Assembly (NCBI RefSeq): GCF_000160455.2
Contig: NZ_ACJX03000001.1
Span: 1,932,001 to 1,996,000, forward strand
Length of the DNA: 64,000 nucleotides
DNA from: Acetomicrobium hydrogeniformans ATCC BAA-1850
Lineage (GTDB): Bacteria > Synergistota > Synergistia > Synergistales > Acetomicrobiaceae
Direction: 5' to 3'
Below are positions 37,007-46,269 of the stretch, piece after piece; position 1 is the first letter of the stretch, and every line of letters starts with the position of its first letter. Below the pieces are notes generated by a model. The model was not told where the DNA came from. It saw only the letters and a program-made list of their open reading frames with translations, and made no database searches. The translations under genes were made by a program, and so were the position numbers.

Positions 37007-37045
37007 AGGTCGGGCGATTATAGTGATACCCGACCTGTTTTTAAG
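37007..37045 (+). terminator. rho-independent terminator after the LUD gene
   Basis: AGGTCGGG (37007-37014) pairs with CCCGACCT (37029-37036), followed by GTTTTTAA. It is the stop signal for the gene ending at 36996. Confidence 0.8.
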
Positions 37046-37075
37046 ATTCGTAAGGCAGCGGCTATCAAGACCGTC

Positions 37076-37174
37076 ATGGATGAGCTCAAAAGAAACCTGG
37101 ATGTTGTAGATGCATGTCTTGGATTGTGTGAAGGAGGGATCGTTCAACCGCTTTTAGAATCGCATAAAAGTTAA
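37076..37174 (+). CDS. possible 32-codon reading frame, doubtful
   Basis: A short frame MDELKRNLDVVDACLGLCEGG followed by about 11 more residues lies in the gap between the LUD terminator and the end of the P1 peptidase gene. Its frame stays open upstream as far as the terminator. It has no ribosome site or promoter that I can see. The amphipathic, protein-like composition suggests a decayed gene end or a tiny gene. Chance is also possible. Confidence 0.2.
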   Translation: MDELKRNLDVVDACLGLCEGGIVQPLLESHKS

Positions 37175-38319
37175 CGTCTATGTTTTTTTATAGTTTTTAT
37201 TACTTTGTTTATATCTATGCCTTCTCTGACATTGCCGTCTCGTCCCACCACAGTTGTGGCCTTTAAAATGGAGTTCACCGCCGCTTCTTCGACAGCTTCG
37301 ACCGTTGCCAGAAACAGCGGCGAAAGGGCCTCATTGGTTACCGTAGTACCTCGCAGGGTCAGTTTGTCGGTCTCGTGGAAAACGGTATGGGCTGTTGAAA
37401 AGGCTACGAAGAAGTCTCCGGACCCGTTGCTTCCGTAAAATCCCATCCGGGCAAGTCCTAAAACTGCCCGTTTTGCAACGCGCATCAGCCCTCTGTGAAA
37501 CAGTGGCGCATCCGTGGCTATGACGACCATGACGGATCCGCCAAGCTCTTTTTCAAAGAGAGGACCGCAAATTCGCTGATTTGTATTTTCAGAGTAAGGA
37601 AGATGGCCCAATTCTCTTCCGACAGGAGCTCCGTCGATTGTCAGGGCGCCGTCAAAGTTTGTAAGCGCCAAAGCCCCAATGGTATAACTGCCCAATTCGG
37701 GAGGAAGAAGACGGGACGACGTCCCGATTCCACCCTTCCATCCCATACAAGAACTCCCCGTTCCGGCACCGACGACGCCCTCCTCCACCGCACCCGACCT
37801 TGCTTCCTTTAAGGCTTCGTGGACGTGTTCTTTTTTGACGTGGCGTCCTTGGATGTCGTTTAAAAATCCATCGTTTATCTCTCCCACAACCGGATTGACC
37901 GTGCAGGTTTGAATGCCGATCTCTGGATTTTGCGTTATCATCCAATCTATGAGCGCATCCGCCACAAGCGGGACGTTCAAAGTATTAGTAAGAAGTATCG
38001 GTGTCTCCAGATTTCCTACCTCGTTTATCTGGTGTAATCCCGTTGATTTTCCGAAGCCGTTAAAGACGAAAGCTGCAGCCGGTAGCTTTTCCTTGAAAAT
38101 ATTGCCCTCGTGAGGAACGATAGCAGTTACTCCCGTCCGCACGGGTCCCCTTCCCGGTTTTAAGGCTCCTTCGCCTTCAATCAAAGTGCAATGTCCCACC
38201 TTAACTCCTTTTACGTCGGTAATAGCGTTGTAATTCCCCGGAGGAAATACTCCAATATTTACGTTAATATCTCTGGCTCTTGGGCGTTCTTTTATATTTT
38301 TATCAGTTATTTTCTCCAA
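37171..38319 (-). CDS. P1-family (DmpA/BapA-type) aminopeptidase
   Basis: A 382-residue Ntn-type self-cleaving aminopeptidase. The conserved core GVVGAGTGSSCMGWKGGIGTSSR (about residues 196-218) and the autoproteolysis site before Ser in LGGSVMVVIATDAPL (about 269-283, cleavage Gly-Ser, new N-terminal Ser nucleophile) are both present, as is GSGDFFVAFSTAH (about 313-325). Such enzymes release N-terminal D- or beta-amino acids from small peptides. It is a monocistronic-looking gene, convergent with the LUD gene, and one of several peptidases in the window. Confidence 0.92.
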   Translation of the reverse strand: MEKITDKNIKERPRARDINVNIGVFPPGNYNAITDVKGVKVGHCTLIEGEGALKPGRGPVRTGVTAIVPHEGNIFKEKLPAAAFVFNGFGKSTGLHQINEVGNLETPILLTNTLNVPLVADALIDWMITQNPEIGIQTCTVNPVVGEINDGFLNDIQGRHVKKEHVHEALKEARSGAVEEGVVGAGTGSSCMGWKGGIGTSSRLLPPELGSYTIGALALTNFDGALTIDGAPVGRELGHLPYSENTNQRICGPLFEKELGGSVMVVIATDAPLFHRGLMRVAKRAVLGLARMGFYGSNGSGDFFVAFSTAHTVFHETDKLTLRGTTVTNEALSPLFLATVEAVEEAAVNSILKATTVVGRDGNVREGIDINKVIKTIKKHRR

Positions 38320-38418
38320 AGTAATTTCTCCTTAAGAATTATTATATCCCGGCACGACTTGAAATAGCGCCAATTCTCTGCCTACACTCGCACATGATCT
38401 TTTCCTCGTCCAATGTCT

Positions 38419-39384
38419 TTATTTCTTTGAGTTAGATATACGAGTGCTGTTTTGTTCGCGAGCATCTTCATTAATTCTGGCATTAGATGGGCGGACAAAC
38501 CTCTTTAGGATAAAAGCCTCGAGTTCGGTGATTACGACCCCGGCAAATACGATCATTCCGCCCAGGACGACCTGTGCGTTTACTAGCTCTTCACCAATGA
38601 GAACGGCGAATACGTAGCCGGAGGGGCTTTCCAGGGAAAGTAACACGGCTGCGTGCACCTCGGGGCTATATCTTTGGGCGATGGTCTGCATTAAAAAGGG
38701 AATTACGGTGACGAATAAAACTACGTAGAAAATGCCCAACCAGGCTTTGAGCGGAACCGCTTGAAAGGAGGGAAAGGGTTCGATCAAAGACGCTGAAACC
38801 GTCAGGATCACGCTTGCCGAAGCCATCTGAAGGAACGTCAATGCTGCGGGATCTATTCTTCGGCTCAGGTTGCCCACGAAAAGAACGTGGAGCGCGCACC
38901 CCAGAGCAAGCAGCAGAGAAAGCGCGTCTCCTAAGTTAAAACTCATTCCGGGAGTAAATCCCATCACTAGAAGTCCGGCAGTTGCCAGAACCGCTCCAAC
39001 TGTAGCGACAGGCGACGGCATTTTTCTGTAAAATAGTGCGTACAATATGGGCACCATTACGACATAGCTACCTGTTATGAAAGATTGTTTCCCGGGAGTT
39101 GTAAAGAGCAGTCCGATGATGTGAGCCACAAAGGTACCTGCCAGCAAAGCTCCCAAGAGACACCCTAAAATGATATCTTGCTTGTTTAAAAGGGATAATC
39201 TTGAGTGAAAGAGCAAATAAAGAATACCTGCAGTCAGGAGAAAGCGAACCGACAGCAACCAAAGGGGCGACATAAAACCAAGTAACCAGTTTGTCGTTCC
39301 AAAGCCGGATCCCCAAAGTATGGCCGTAATCAAAAGCGCCATATCCGCTAAAATTACGGTTTTTCTGCTGCTTGTCACAGTCAT
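38419..39384 (-). CDS. EamA/DMT-family permease
   Basis: A 321-residue protein with ten hydrophobic helices made of two EamA repeats (about residues 10-145 and 155-295). LLITAILWGSGFGTTNWLL at the start of the first repeat and LLSLESPSGYVFAVLIGEEL in the second are typical. These drug/metabolite transporters move amino acids or metabolites; the substrate is unknown. A highly charged tail (about 300-321) follows. A perfect -10 box lies 44 bases upstream. Confidence 0.88.
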   Translation of the reverse strand: MTVTSSRKTVILADMALLITAILWGSGFGTTNWLLGFMSPLWLLSVRFLLTAGILYLLFHSRLSLLNKQDIILGCLLGALLAGTFVAHIIGLLFTTPGKQSFITGSYVVMVPILYALFYRKMPSPVATVGAVLATAGLLVMGFTPGMSFNLGDALSLLLALGCALHVLFVGNLSRRIDPAALTFLQMASASVILTVSASLIEPFPSFQAVPLKAWLGIFYVVLFVTVIPFLMQTIAQRYSPEVHAAVLLSLESPSGYVFAVLIGEELVNAQVVLGGMIVFAGVVITELEAFILKRFVRPSNARINEDAREQNSTRISNSKK

Positions 39385-39427
39385 CTCATTTCTCCAAAGG
39401 TTTCTTTATTTCGTACACTGCATATTC

Positions 39428-39456
39428 ATTATACATCATTATCTGTGTAAGGGTAA
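39428..39456 (-). promoter_or_regulatory. probable promoter of the EamA gene
   Basis: Minus-strand TATAAT (39433-39428) with TTACCC 17 bases upstream (39456-39451), in the gap after trkH. The -10 is perfect and the -35 is weak. Confidence 0.4.
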
Positions 39457-39471
39457 GAAAGGATACAGAAA

Positions 39472-40926
39472 TCATCTTTTCCACGTGTCAGGCAAAAAGA
39501 GCGCCATCATTGGATAAAGTTCCAGACGTCCAAAGAGCATACAGAAGGAAAGTATCCATTTGACCGGCATAGCCAGATCTGCGTAATTATCCATGGGTCC
39601 CACGTTGCCCAGTCCCGGTCCGATATTCCCGAGGGTAGCAGCCACAGCGGCTATGGCAGTGATCAAATCTACTCCCAACAATGTTAGCAGGAGAAAGGAA
39701 ATCACGAATACGATTACATACAGCGATAAAAAGGCCAAGATGGATAGGACAATGCCCCATTCCACAGTTTTGCCATTGAGCCTCATCGAATAGTGAGCCC
39801 GGGGATGAATCAATGTCTTAAGCTCGATACCGACATGTTTGAGCAGGATCATGAGTCTTACAACTTTCATTCCTCCACCGGTCGATCCGGCGCATCCTCC
39901 TATCAACATGAGGATGAGCAATAAGGACTGGGCATAAACTGGCCACTGTTCGTAGTCGGCCGTTACAAAGCCCGTGGTCGTCATAATGCTGATGGATTGG
40001 AAAGAAACGTAACGAATCGTTTTGGAGACGCTATCGTAAATATTGTTTTTAAACAATATTAGAGATATTGTAACGATGGCTCCTAAAATGACTATAAGAT
40101 AAAATCTGAATTCATCATCCCGCCACCATGCGTTTAGATCGCGTCTTGCCAACAATCTGTAATGCAATGCAAAGTTAGCACCCGCCATGAACATAAATAT
40201 AGTGACAACAGAATCGACGTAAAGGGAGTTGTATTGTCCTACGCTCCCGTTCAAAGGAGAAAAACCCCCCGTTGCCATTGTGCCGAATGTATGGGTAAGA
40301 GCTTCAAAGGGAGACAAACCTCCGACATACAAAAGAAAGGCCTCAAGAGCGCTTAAAAATAAGTAAACTCCCCACAAAAGAAGAGCAGTATGATGTATTC
40401 TGGGCGTCAGTTTTTCGGGCACCGGCCCGGGCACCTCTGCGCGAAAAAGTTGACGTCCTCCCACTCCCAGGAAGGGAAGGACGGCCAATCCCAAAACGAT
40501 GATCCCCATACCGCCTAACCAATGGGTTAGGCTTCTCCAAAAAAGTATTCCTCTGCCGTTGGCCTCTATATCAGTCAGTACTGTAGATCCTGTGGTTGTA
40601 AAACCCGATACGGCCTCGAAAAAGGCATCAGTATAGTTGGGAAGGGCTCCGGAAAGCCAAAAAGGTAAGGCCCCTATGGCAGAAACCGAAAGCCAGGATA
40701 ACCCTACTATCGCCAGCGCTTCCCTTGGCCTCATATCAGTCGAGGTGGAATTGCTGCCAGCAAAAAGCAAAATTACGCTTATGGCAATTCCGATTATCAT
40801 CGAAGAAAATATAGGACCGACTTCGGAAGAATTGTCTAAGTAAGCCCATGCAAGGGGCCACAACATAAAAAGCGATACTACTCCTACGATTAGTCCCAAA
40901 ATTTTCGCTACGATATTGAAGCGCAT
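39472..40926 (-). CDS. trkH: potassium uptake protein TrkH
   Basis: A 484-residue K+ channel-like subunit. The four selectivity-filter repeats can be seen: GFTTTGSTVL (about residues 108-117), TMATGGFSPL (about 216-225), MTTTGFVTAD (about 314-323) and TLGNIGPGLG (about 440-449). It has about ten membrane segments including the pore helices. It works with the cytosolic TrkA encoded directly upstream (2-base gap), which gates it with nucleotides. K+ uptake fits osmotic adaptation together with the betaine transporter and periplasmic glucans elsewhere in the window. Confidence 0.95.
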   Translation of the reverse strand: MRFNIVAKILGLIVGVVSLFMLWPLAWAYLDNSSEVGPIFSSMIIGIAISVILLFAGSNSTSTDMRPREALAIVGLSWLSVSAIGALPFWLSGALPNYTDAFFEAVSGFTTTGSTVLTDIEANGRGILFWRSLTHWLGGMGIIVLGLAVLPFLGVGGRQLFRAEVPGPVPEKLTPRIHHTALLLWGVYLFLSALEAFLLYVGGLSPFEALTHTFGTMATGGFSPLNGSVGQYNSLYVDSVVTIFMFMAGANFALHYRLLARRDLNAWWRDDEFRFYLIVILGAIVTISLILFKNNIYDSVSKTIRYVSFQSISIMTTTGFVTADYEQWPVYAQSLLLILMLIGGCAGSTGGGMKVVRLMILLKHVGIELKTLIHPRAHYSMRLNGKTVEWGIVLSILAFLSLYVIVFVISFLLLTLLGVDLITAIAAVAATLGNIGPGLGNVGPMDNYADLAMPVKWILSFCMLFGRLELYPMMALFLPDTWKR

Positions 40927-40928
40927 GG

Positions 40929-42320
40929 CTATAGTCTCTTGGCACCTTTTTTATTTTCTTTTATAAACATGGACAATATTTTGTCTTCATTGGGTGCATT
41001 TATATAGAGCAATATTCTATCTTTCGGTTTCAACACAGTCATTCCGCCGGGAACAAAAATTTCATCGTTTCGTTGGACCAGGACTATAATAGCATAAGGG
41101 TACAGATGCAGATCTATAATTTTCTTACCTGCGACAGGAGATCCTTCGCCTATCACCAGATCAACCATCTCGGCATTGATTTGTTTCACCGTGGACATAA
41201 TAGCTCCTTTGGTATTCAGCGTCACATAGCGCATTATGGCTGCCACGAGGGCTTCATGTGGGTTCACCATAGCATCGAGAGAAAGCCGATTCTCAAGTTT
41301 TCTATATGTTTCGTGCCTGACAACGGCGATAGATTTTTTTGCGCCAAGTTCCTTGGCCAAAATTGCCACAAGTATATTTAGCTCATCATTTGCCGTTGTC
41401 GCAACAAAACCATCTACATCGTCTATGCCTTCACTAAGTAAAACATCTTCATCGGCTACGTTCCCCTGGAGGATAAGGGTTTTGGTCAATTCACTCGACA
41501 ACCGCTGACATTTCTGAGGATCGAGATCTATTAAACGGACGTCGATGTCTTTATAATTATTCTCAAATCTCCTGGCAACTTGAAAACCTATCTTCCCTCC
41601 TCCGGCTACCATTATGCGTTTTAATTTGAAATCCTCCTTGATGCCAAACAGACGCTCGAGTAAATGGGCATCTTTTTTCAGCGAAACGACATAGCATAGA
41701 TCTCCCTCTGCCAATATTGTATTTCCGCGGGGTATAAAACCTTCCTTACTTTGTCTTTCCACGTATACAATTAGGGCATTCACGTCCGGACGAAGCTCCC
41801 TCACTTCTTTTAAGGGGCGGCCTGCCATAAGTGCTCCTTTTTTGATTCTCATTGCATATAAAGAAGCAATGCCGTCCCACAGCTCGTCGGAGACGATAAT
41901 CGAGCTCATGGATAGCATGTTTTCTATAACTCCCGCTACGGATCTTTCGGGAGAGATCATTTCATCTATACCTATTGCATCGGCCCAAATGCGGTTATCG
42001 GTGAACTCAAGGTTTCTGGCTCTGGATATGGTGTGCTTAACCCCGGCTTTTTTAGCGATCCAGCATGACAAGATATTAACTTCGTCCCTATCGGTACATG
42101 CGATCAGCAAAGAAACGTCTCCGCCCTCATGTATGCCGGCCTGAGCCAGAATTTGCGGTCTGGCGCCGTTGCCTGTGATGACCATAACGTCAAGCATTTC
42201 ATCGATTTTAGCTGCCCTTTCTTCATCATGCTCAATTACGATGACGTCATGTCCTAGGTCGACCAATTTCTTCGCCACATTGAAGCCAACGTTCCCTCCG
42301 CCAACAACCACGGTTCGCAC
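40929..42320 (-). CDS. trkA: Trk system NAD-binding regulator TrkA
   Basis: A 463-residue protein with two RCK modules. Each has a Rossmann domain, VVGGGNVGFNVAKKL (about residues 4-18) and VAGGGKIGFQVARRF (about 235-249), followed by a TrkA-C domain (about 140-220 and 370-455). It binds NAD(H) or ATP/ADP and controls TrkH. The start is GTG with GGAAGGGTG upstream. Full-length two-module TrkA is the enterobacterial-type arrangement. The divergent gap to the asparaginase gene holds its promoter. Confidence 0.95.
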   Translation of the reverse strand: MRTVVVGGGNVGFNVAKKLVDLGHDVIVIEHDEERAAKIDEMLDVMVITGNGARPQILAQAGIHEGGDVSLLIACTDRDEVNILSCWIAKKAGVKHTISRARNLEFTDNRIWADAIGIDEMISPERSVAGVIENMLSMSSIIVSDELWDGIASLYAMRIKKGALMAGRPLKEVRELRPDVNALIVYVERQSKEGFIPRGNTILAEGDLCYVVSLKKDAHLLERLFGIKEDFKLKRIMVAGGGKIGFQVARRFENNYKDIDVRLIDLDPQKCQRLSSELTKTLILQGNVADEDVLLSEGIDDVDGFVATTANDELNILVAILAKELGAKKSIAVVRHETYRKLENRLSLDAMVNPHEALVAAIMRYVTLNTKGAIMSTVKQINAEMVDLVIGEGSPVAGKKIIDLHLYPYAIIVLVQRNDEIFVPGGMTVLKPKDRILLYINAPNEDKILSMFIKENKKGAKRL

Positions 42321-42384
42321 CGTGAATCACCCTTCCTATTTTATATAGTCCTCGGAGCACAATTTTAACATTACCCCCTCTTTT

Positions 42385-42414
42385 TTGAAACTCAAAAAGT
42401 GTTACACTTGTACT
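42385..42414 (+). promoter_or_regulatory. asparaginase promoter with palindrome in the spacer
   Basis: TTGAAA (42385-42390) and TGTACT (42409-42414) are 18 bases apart, and the perfect palindrome AAGTGT-T-ACACTT (42397-42409) fills the spacer. A repressor or other regulator bound there would block polymerase; its identity is unknown. Confidence 0.4.
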
Positions 42415-42435
42415 TACGTTTAGGAGGTGTTTAGG

Positions 42436-43425
42436 ATGTCGGGAAGCTCCAAGGTCTTGCTAGTAGCTGCGGGCGGAACCATTGGCATGACGTATGACGA
42501 ACGTGCCAAGGGTTACGTGCCGAGCCTGAATGCAGGAGAAATGCTTTCATGGCTTAAATCCAAAGATCTTCCATGCGAAGTAAGCGTAGTGGATTGGAGC
42601 CATCAGCCCAGCAGTCACTACAACATCAGGATGATGGCCGATCTCGTGGAATTATTGAGAAAGGAAGCCGCTCAAGGCCTTAGTGGGATAGTCGTGACCA
42701 CCGGAACGGACTCCATGGAGGAAATGGCTTATTTGGTTGACCTCCTCTGGCCCTACCCTTACCCCGTGATATTTACCGGATCCATGGTGCCCCACGGAGA
42801 GTTGAGTTCTGACGGCCCTCTTAACTTATATCATTCCTTGCTTGCCGCTTCCTCCGAATCCACCTGGGGGCTCGGCGTTTTGATATGTTTTCAGGATCAA
42901 TTGTTTGCTGCTAACGAGGTTTGTAAGCTCAATAGCTACAGAAGGGATGCCATAGCTACCCTCAACAAGGGGCCCGTTGCCGAAATAGTGGCGAACAAGA
43001 TATGTGTGTTGAAAAAGCCAAAACGCGGAAGGGTAATCGAAGAGATGGTCCAACCGGCAAAGGAAGTGGAGATCCTTTGGGCTACCCTGGGAGGCGGAGA
43101 GAGGATTTTAAAAATGCTGGCCGAGGACGAGAATTTGGAGGGGCTGGTCCTGGCCGGCTTTGGGGCTGGAAACGTAAATCCGGCGTGGGTACCGCAAATA
43201 AGACAAATCGTTCGCAACGACGTACCTGTGGTCATTACCTCGAGATGTCTTCAGGCTCGAGTCCTGACTTGCTATGGTTATGAAGGGAGCGCTCAAAAGT
43301 TGATAGAGCTTGGAGTCCTTTCGGGCGGCAACCTGACTCCCCTTCAGGCCAGGTTAAAGCTGGCCGTGGGAATAGGTAAAGGCTTCACCGGAAAGGACCT
43401 GCAGAGTTATCTGCTGGATCAATAG
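42436..43425 (+). CDS. L-asparaginase (type I-like)
   Basis: A 329-residue asparaginase converting asparagine to aspartate and ammonia. The two catalytic threonine regions are VAAGGTIGMTYDE (about residues 10-22) and VVTTGTDSMEEMAYLV (about 87-102); FTGSMVPHGELSSDGPLN (about 117-134) is also typical. There is no signal peptide, so it is cytoplasmic. The ATG at 42436 is chosen over a GTG at 42427 that overlaps TAGGAGG. It is the first gene of a plus-strand group with an unknown protein and CstA. Confidence 0.93.
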   Translation: MSGSSKVLLVAAGGTIGMTYDERAKGYVPSLNAGEMLSWLKSKDLPCEVSVVDWSHQPSSHYNIRMMADLVELLRKEAAQGLSGIVVTTGTDSMEEMAYLVDLLWPYPYPVIFTGSMVPHGELSSDGPLNLYHSLLAASSESTWGLGVLICFQDQLFAANEVCKLNSYRRDAIATLNKGPVAEIVANKICVLKKPKRGRVIEEMVQPAKEVEILWATLGGGERILKMLAEDENLEGLVLAGFGAGNVNPAWVPQIRQIVRNDVPVVITSRCLQARVLTCYGYEGSAQKLIELGVLSGGNLTPLQARLKLAVGIGKGFTGKDLQSYLLDQ

Positions 43426-43478
43426 GAAGAAGTCAAAACCTTATTCGTTTGATTTTCAGTCGAGAGGAGAAAAACACT

Positions 43479-44480
43479 GTGGATTACGAGACAATTTTAC
43501 TGTTGTTCGATAAGGATCACCCATGCTGGGATGAAGAAACGCTAGTCTTGATCGGGGAAGATTGCAGGGGATTGAAAAAACTTGAGGACCTTGGATTCCT
43601 TGAGGCAGATAATGGGATTTACACCCTCAGCGAAAAAGGTCGTCAAGCCTTCAAAAAACTTTGCCTTGAGCAATTCATCGACGAAGAGCCCGCTACTTCT
43701 CCCAAGAGCTTTCAAGAAAAAAGACAGAGCCTCTGGCGCACCAGGCTTCAAATTCTTTTGGACAACAGCTTTACCTCGCGATGGGGGCTCAAGGAGTTTT
43801 ATCCGGGAAAAGCCCTTAAATATGTGCCACCTTTAAGAGGAAACCAAATATTCAAATTAAAGGACAACCATATCGATTGGACATACCTATGCCACGAGAG
43901 CGTCGTCAAGATAAAAGAGCATTTTAACCTCACCGGCTTGAAAGCTAGGGAGGCGACTCCTCCAGGCATCGAAGAAATCAAAGCCTGGATGGAGGAAAAC
44001 GAAATTTCCTGCGAATCTTTCGTTGTGGATTTGTTTTTTCTCTCTCGATACGATTTTGCCTACTACATGCAATTTCCAAAGCATCCCAACGACATTTTAG
44101 GGCTTGTAAACGCCGACAGGTTCTTTTTCTTTAAGGGCTTTACCCCCTTCGAGGATCATATTAAAGACTACATAGAAACGATAGGCAAGGTGCATCTTTT
44201 CCTGATGAACCAGCGGCACATATTTCTGCCGGGTTACTACGACCTGGATCTGGCTGATCAGGATTCGCTCAGTTGGGTGATTTGGGTTACCGAAACCGAG
44301 GAAGAAGCATTAAAGCTTGCCGGCTGTATTAAGCCCTTCGGCCAATCGCTGATTGAGCCTGCAAAGCCGATGGATATATGGATCATAAGCGCGGAAAAGC
44401 TCAAAGAGATTAGAGAAAAGCAGGAGACGCTTTTTGACCTTTTCTCCTTGATAGCCCATCCTGTGGCAAGAACGATATAA
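43479..44480 (+). CDS. uncharacterised 333-residue protein with a winged-helix-like N terminus
   Basis: I do not recognise the family. Residues 1-65 (ending LEADNGIYTLSEKGRQAFKKL) read like a winged-helix DNA-binding or methanogen-type HTH domain. The rest is mixed alpha/beta with an aromatic-rich centre (SRYDFAYYMQFPKHPND, about 196-212; ADRFFFFKGFTPFEDHI, about 219-235). GTG at 43479 is chosen because GAGAGGAG lies 9 bases upstream; an in-frame TTG at 43449 lacks one. It is 53 bases after the asparaginase gene and 26 before cstA. It could be a regulator of these transport genes, but nothing proves it. Confidence 0.65.
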   Translation: MDYETILLLFDKDHPCWDEETLVLIGEDCRGLKKLEDLGFLEADNGIYTLSEKGRQAFKKLCLEQFIDEEPATSPKSFQEKRQSLWRTRLQILLDNSFTSRWGLKEFYPGKALKYVPPLRGNQIFKLKDNHIDWTYLCHESVVKIKEHFNLTGLKAREATPPGIEEIKAWMEENEISCESFVVDLFFLSRYDFAYYMQFPKHPNDILGLVNADRFFFFKGFTPFEDHIKDYIETIGKVHLFLMNQRHIFLPGYYDLDLADQDSLSWVIWVTETEEEALKLAGCIKPFGQSLIEPAKPMDIWIISAEKLKEIREKQETLFDLFSLIAHPVARTI

Positions 44481-44506
44481 ACTTTTTATAAAGGAGGTTT
44501 GAAGGG

Positions 44507-46261
44507 ATGAACACCTCGATTTTATTGATAATAGGAATCGTCATTTATCTCGTCTGCTATTTATGGTACGGCAAAAGCCTCGAGCGAAGGGTCGTCGGAG
44601 CAGATAATTCCAGACCGACCCCTGCGCATTCCAAGTTTGACGATGTAGATTTTGTTCCCTCGCACCCTGCCGTCTTATTCGGACATCACTTCGCTTCAAT
44701 TGCAGGCGGAGCGCCAATACTCGGCCCTGCCTTGGCCATGGCTTGGGGTTGGTGGGCGGGTTTGCTTTGGATTTGGTTTGGAAACATATTGATTGGTGCA
44801 GTCCACGACTATTTGGCCATCATGGCTTCAGTACGACACGAGGGGAGATCGATCCAGTGGATAGCCGGCAAGATGATGCGCCCGCGCACGTCCTACCTTT
44901 TCCAGGTATTCGCTTACCTCACCCTTGTCCTGGCCCTTGCTGCGTTCGCTACATCTTTAGCATATCTATATATAGCCCGTCCCGACGTGGCGAGCATGTC
45001 CGTTTGGTTTATAGCAGCTGCAATTGTAACGGGTATTTTGCTGTACAAGCTGCGGATTAATTTTGTATTAGGAAGCATTATTGGGATTTTCCTGACCCTC
45101 GGTGCTATATGGCTGGGGTCTTTGACCCCGTTGAGCATCAGTTATAAGGGGTGGTTAATTATATTCTTCGTATATATGATGGCAGCTAGCTCCTTGCCGG
45201 TGTGGATATTGCTTCAACCGCGGGACTACCTTAACTCCTATATACTCGTCTTTGGTCTTGCCCTGGGAGTTGTTGCTTTAATTTTCGTGGGGGCAAAGAT
45301 GGAGTTGGCCGGCTTTGCAAGTTGGAGTCCGAATATCGTCGGAGGAGTACCGTCTCCCTACTGGCCAGTCGTTCCTCTGATAATTGCCTGTGGTTCCCTC
45401 TCGGGGATACACGGGCTCATTGGCTCAGGAACAACCTCCAAACAGCTGGACAAGGAGACTCAGGGCCTTATCGTAGGCTACGGAGGCATGCTGACCGAAG
45501 GTTTGCTCTCTTCGGTCGTAACGGTGACCATTGCTGCCTTCGGCTTGCTAGTATTTAAGGAAGCAAGCGGAAGGCTCTCCGAAATCGGCGTAGTGGCTGA
45601 AAGCTTAAAGGAACCTCTCTATCTTGGCAAAAATTATGTAAAGGCCATAGGAGCTGTCGGAGGCCCCTTGGGCATTTTTACGGAAAGCTACGGAAGACTT
45701 TTCGAGCAGGCCTTTGGCATCTCTGCCCAGGCAGGGACGATCTTTTCGAGCCTGTGGGTTTCTGCCTTTACCCTTACTTCCATGGATACAGGGAACAGAG
45801 TGTTGCGTTTTGCCTGGGAAGAGGTGTGGGAGCCGCTCAAAAGTAGCGGAGGGACGCTTCACAGGGCGATTACCCACCGTTGGCTGGCGTCGGCTATACC
45901 ATCGGCTCTGAGCATAGCCCTTGCCTGGGGCAAAGCCTACAGCGTGCTATGGCCAGCCTTCGGCGGCGCAAATCAAATGCTTGCAGCCGCTACTTTGTTA
46001 ACTATCGCACTGTGGGTGTTGCAGCTTGGCACTGCTCCCAAAGGGCACGTAAGGTTCATAATCGCCTGTGCAGGAGCTTTATGGTTTACAGTCTTCGTAG
46101 GGCTTTGGTGGTTTTTGTTTGCCGTCCCCTCTTCGCCTTTGGTGCGGGGATTCGTAGTTTTGGAGATCCTTCTGGCCCTTGTATTCCTATATGATTTTTA
46201 TCGTTCTTTGCAGAATACGTCGACTATAAAAGCAAAATATCCCGAGACGATAAAACCTTAA
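44507..46261 (+). CDS. cstA: carbon starvation protein CstA family transporter
   Basis: A 584-residue membrane protein with about 15-16 hydrophobic segments. The CstA signatures HPAVLFGHHFASIAGGAPILGPALA (about residues 52-76; the FGHHF and GPALA parts are diagnostic) and GSGTTSKQLDKETQ (about 307-320) are present. Family members import pyruvate or peptides. AAGGAGG precedes the ATG. It is shorter than E. coli CstA (701 aa), matching the short form found in many anaerobes. Together with the asparaginase upstream it fits amino-acid and peptide use. Confidence 0.92.
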   Translation: MNTSILLIIGIVIYLVCYLWYGKSLERRVVGADNSRPTPAHSKFDDVDFVPSHPAVLFGHHFASIAGGAPILGPALAMAWGWWAGLLWIWFGNILIGAVHDYLAIMASVRHEGRSIQWIAGKMMRPRTSYLFQVFAYLTLVLALAAFATSLAYLYIARPDVASMSVWFIAAAIVTGILLYKLRINFVLGSIIGIFLTLGAIWLGSLTPLSISYKGWLIIFFVYMMAASSLPVWILLQPRDYLNSYILVFGLALGVVALIFVGAKMELAGFASWSPNIVGGVPSPYWPVVPLIIACGSLSGIHGLIGSGTTSKQLDKETQGLIVGYGGMLTEGLLSSVVTVTIAAFGLLVFKEASGRLSEIGVVAESLKEPLYLGKNYVKAIGAVGGPLGIFTESYGRLFEQAFGISAQAGTIFSSLWVSAFTLTSMDTGNRVLRFAWEEVWEPLKSSGGTLHRAITHRWLASAIPSALSIALAWGKAYSVLWPAFGGANQMLAAATLLTIALWVLQLGTAPKGHVRFIIACAGALWFTVFVGLWWFLFAVPSSPLVRGFVVLEILLALVFLYDFYRSLQNTSTIKAKYPETIKP

Positions 46262-46269
46262 TTTAAGAC

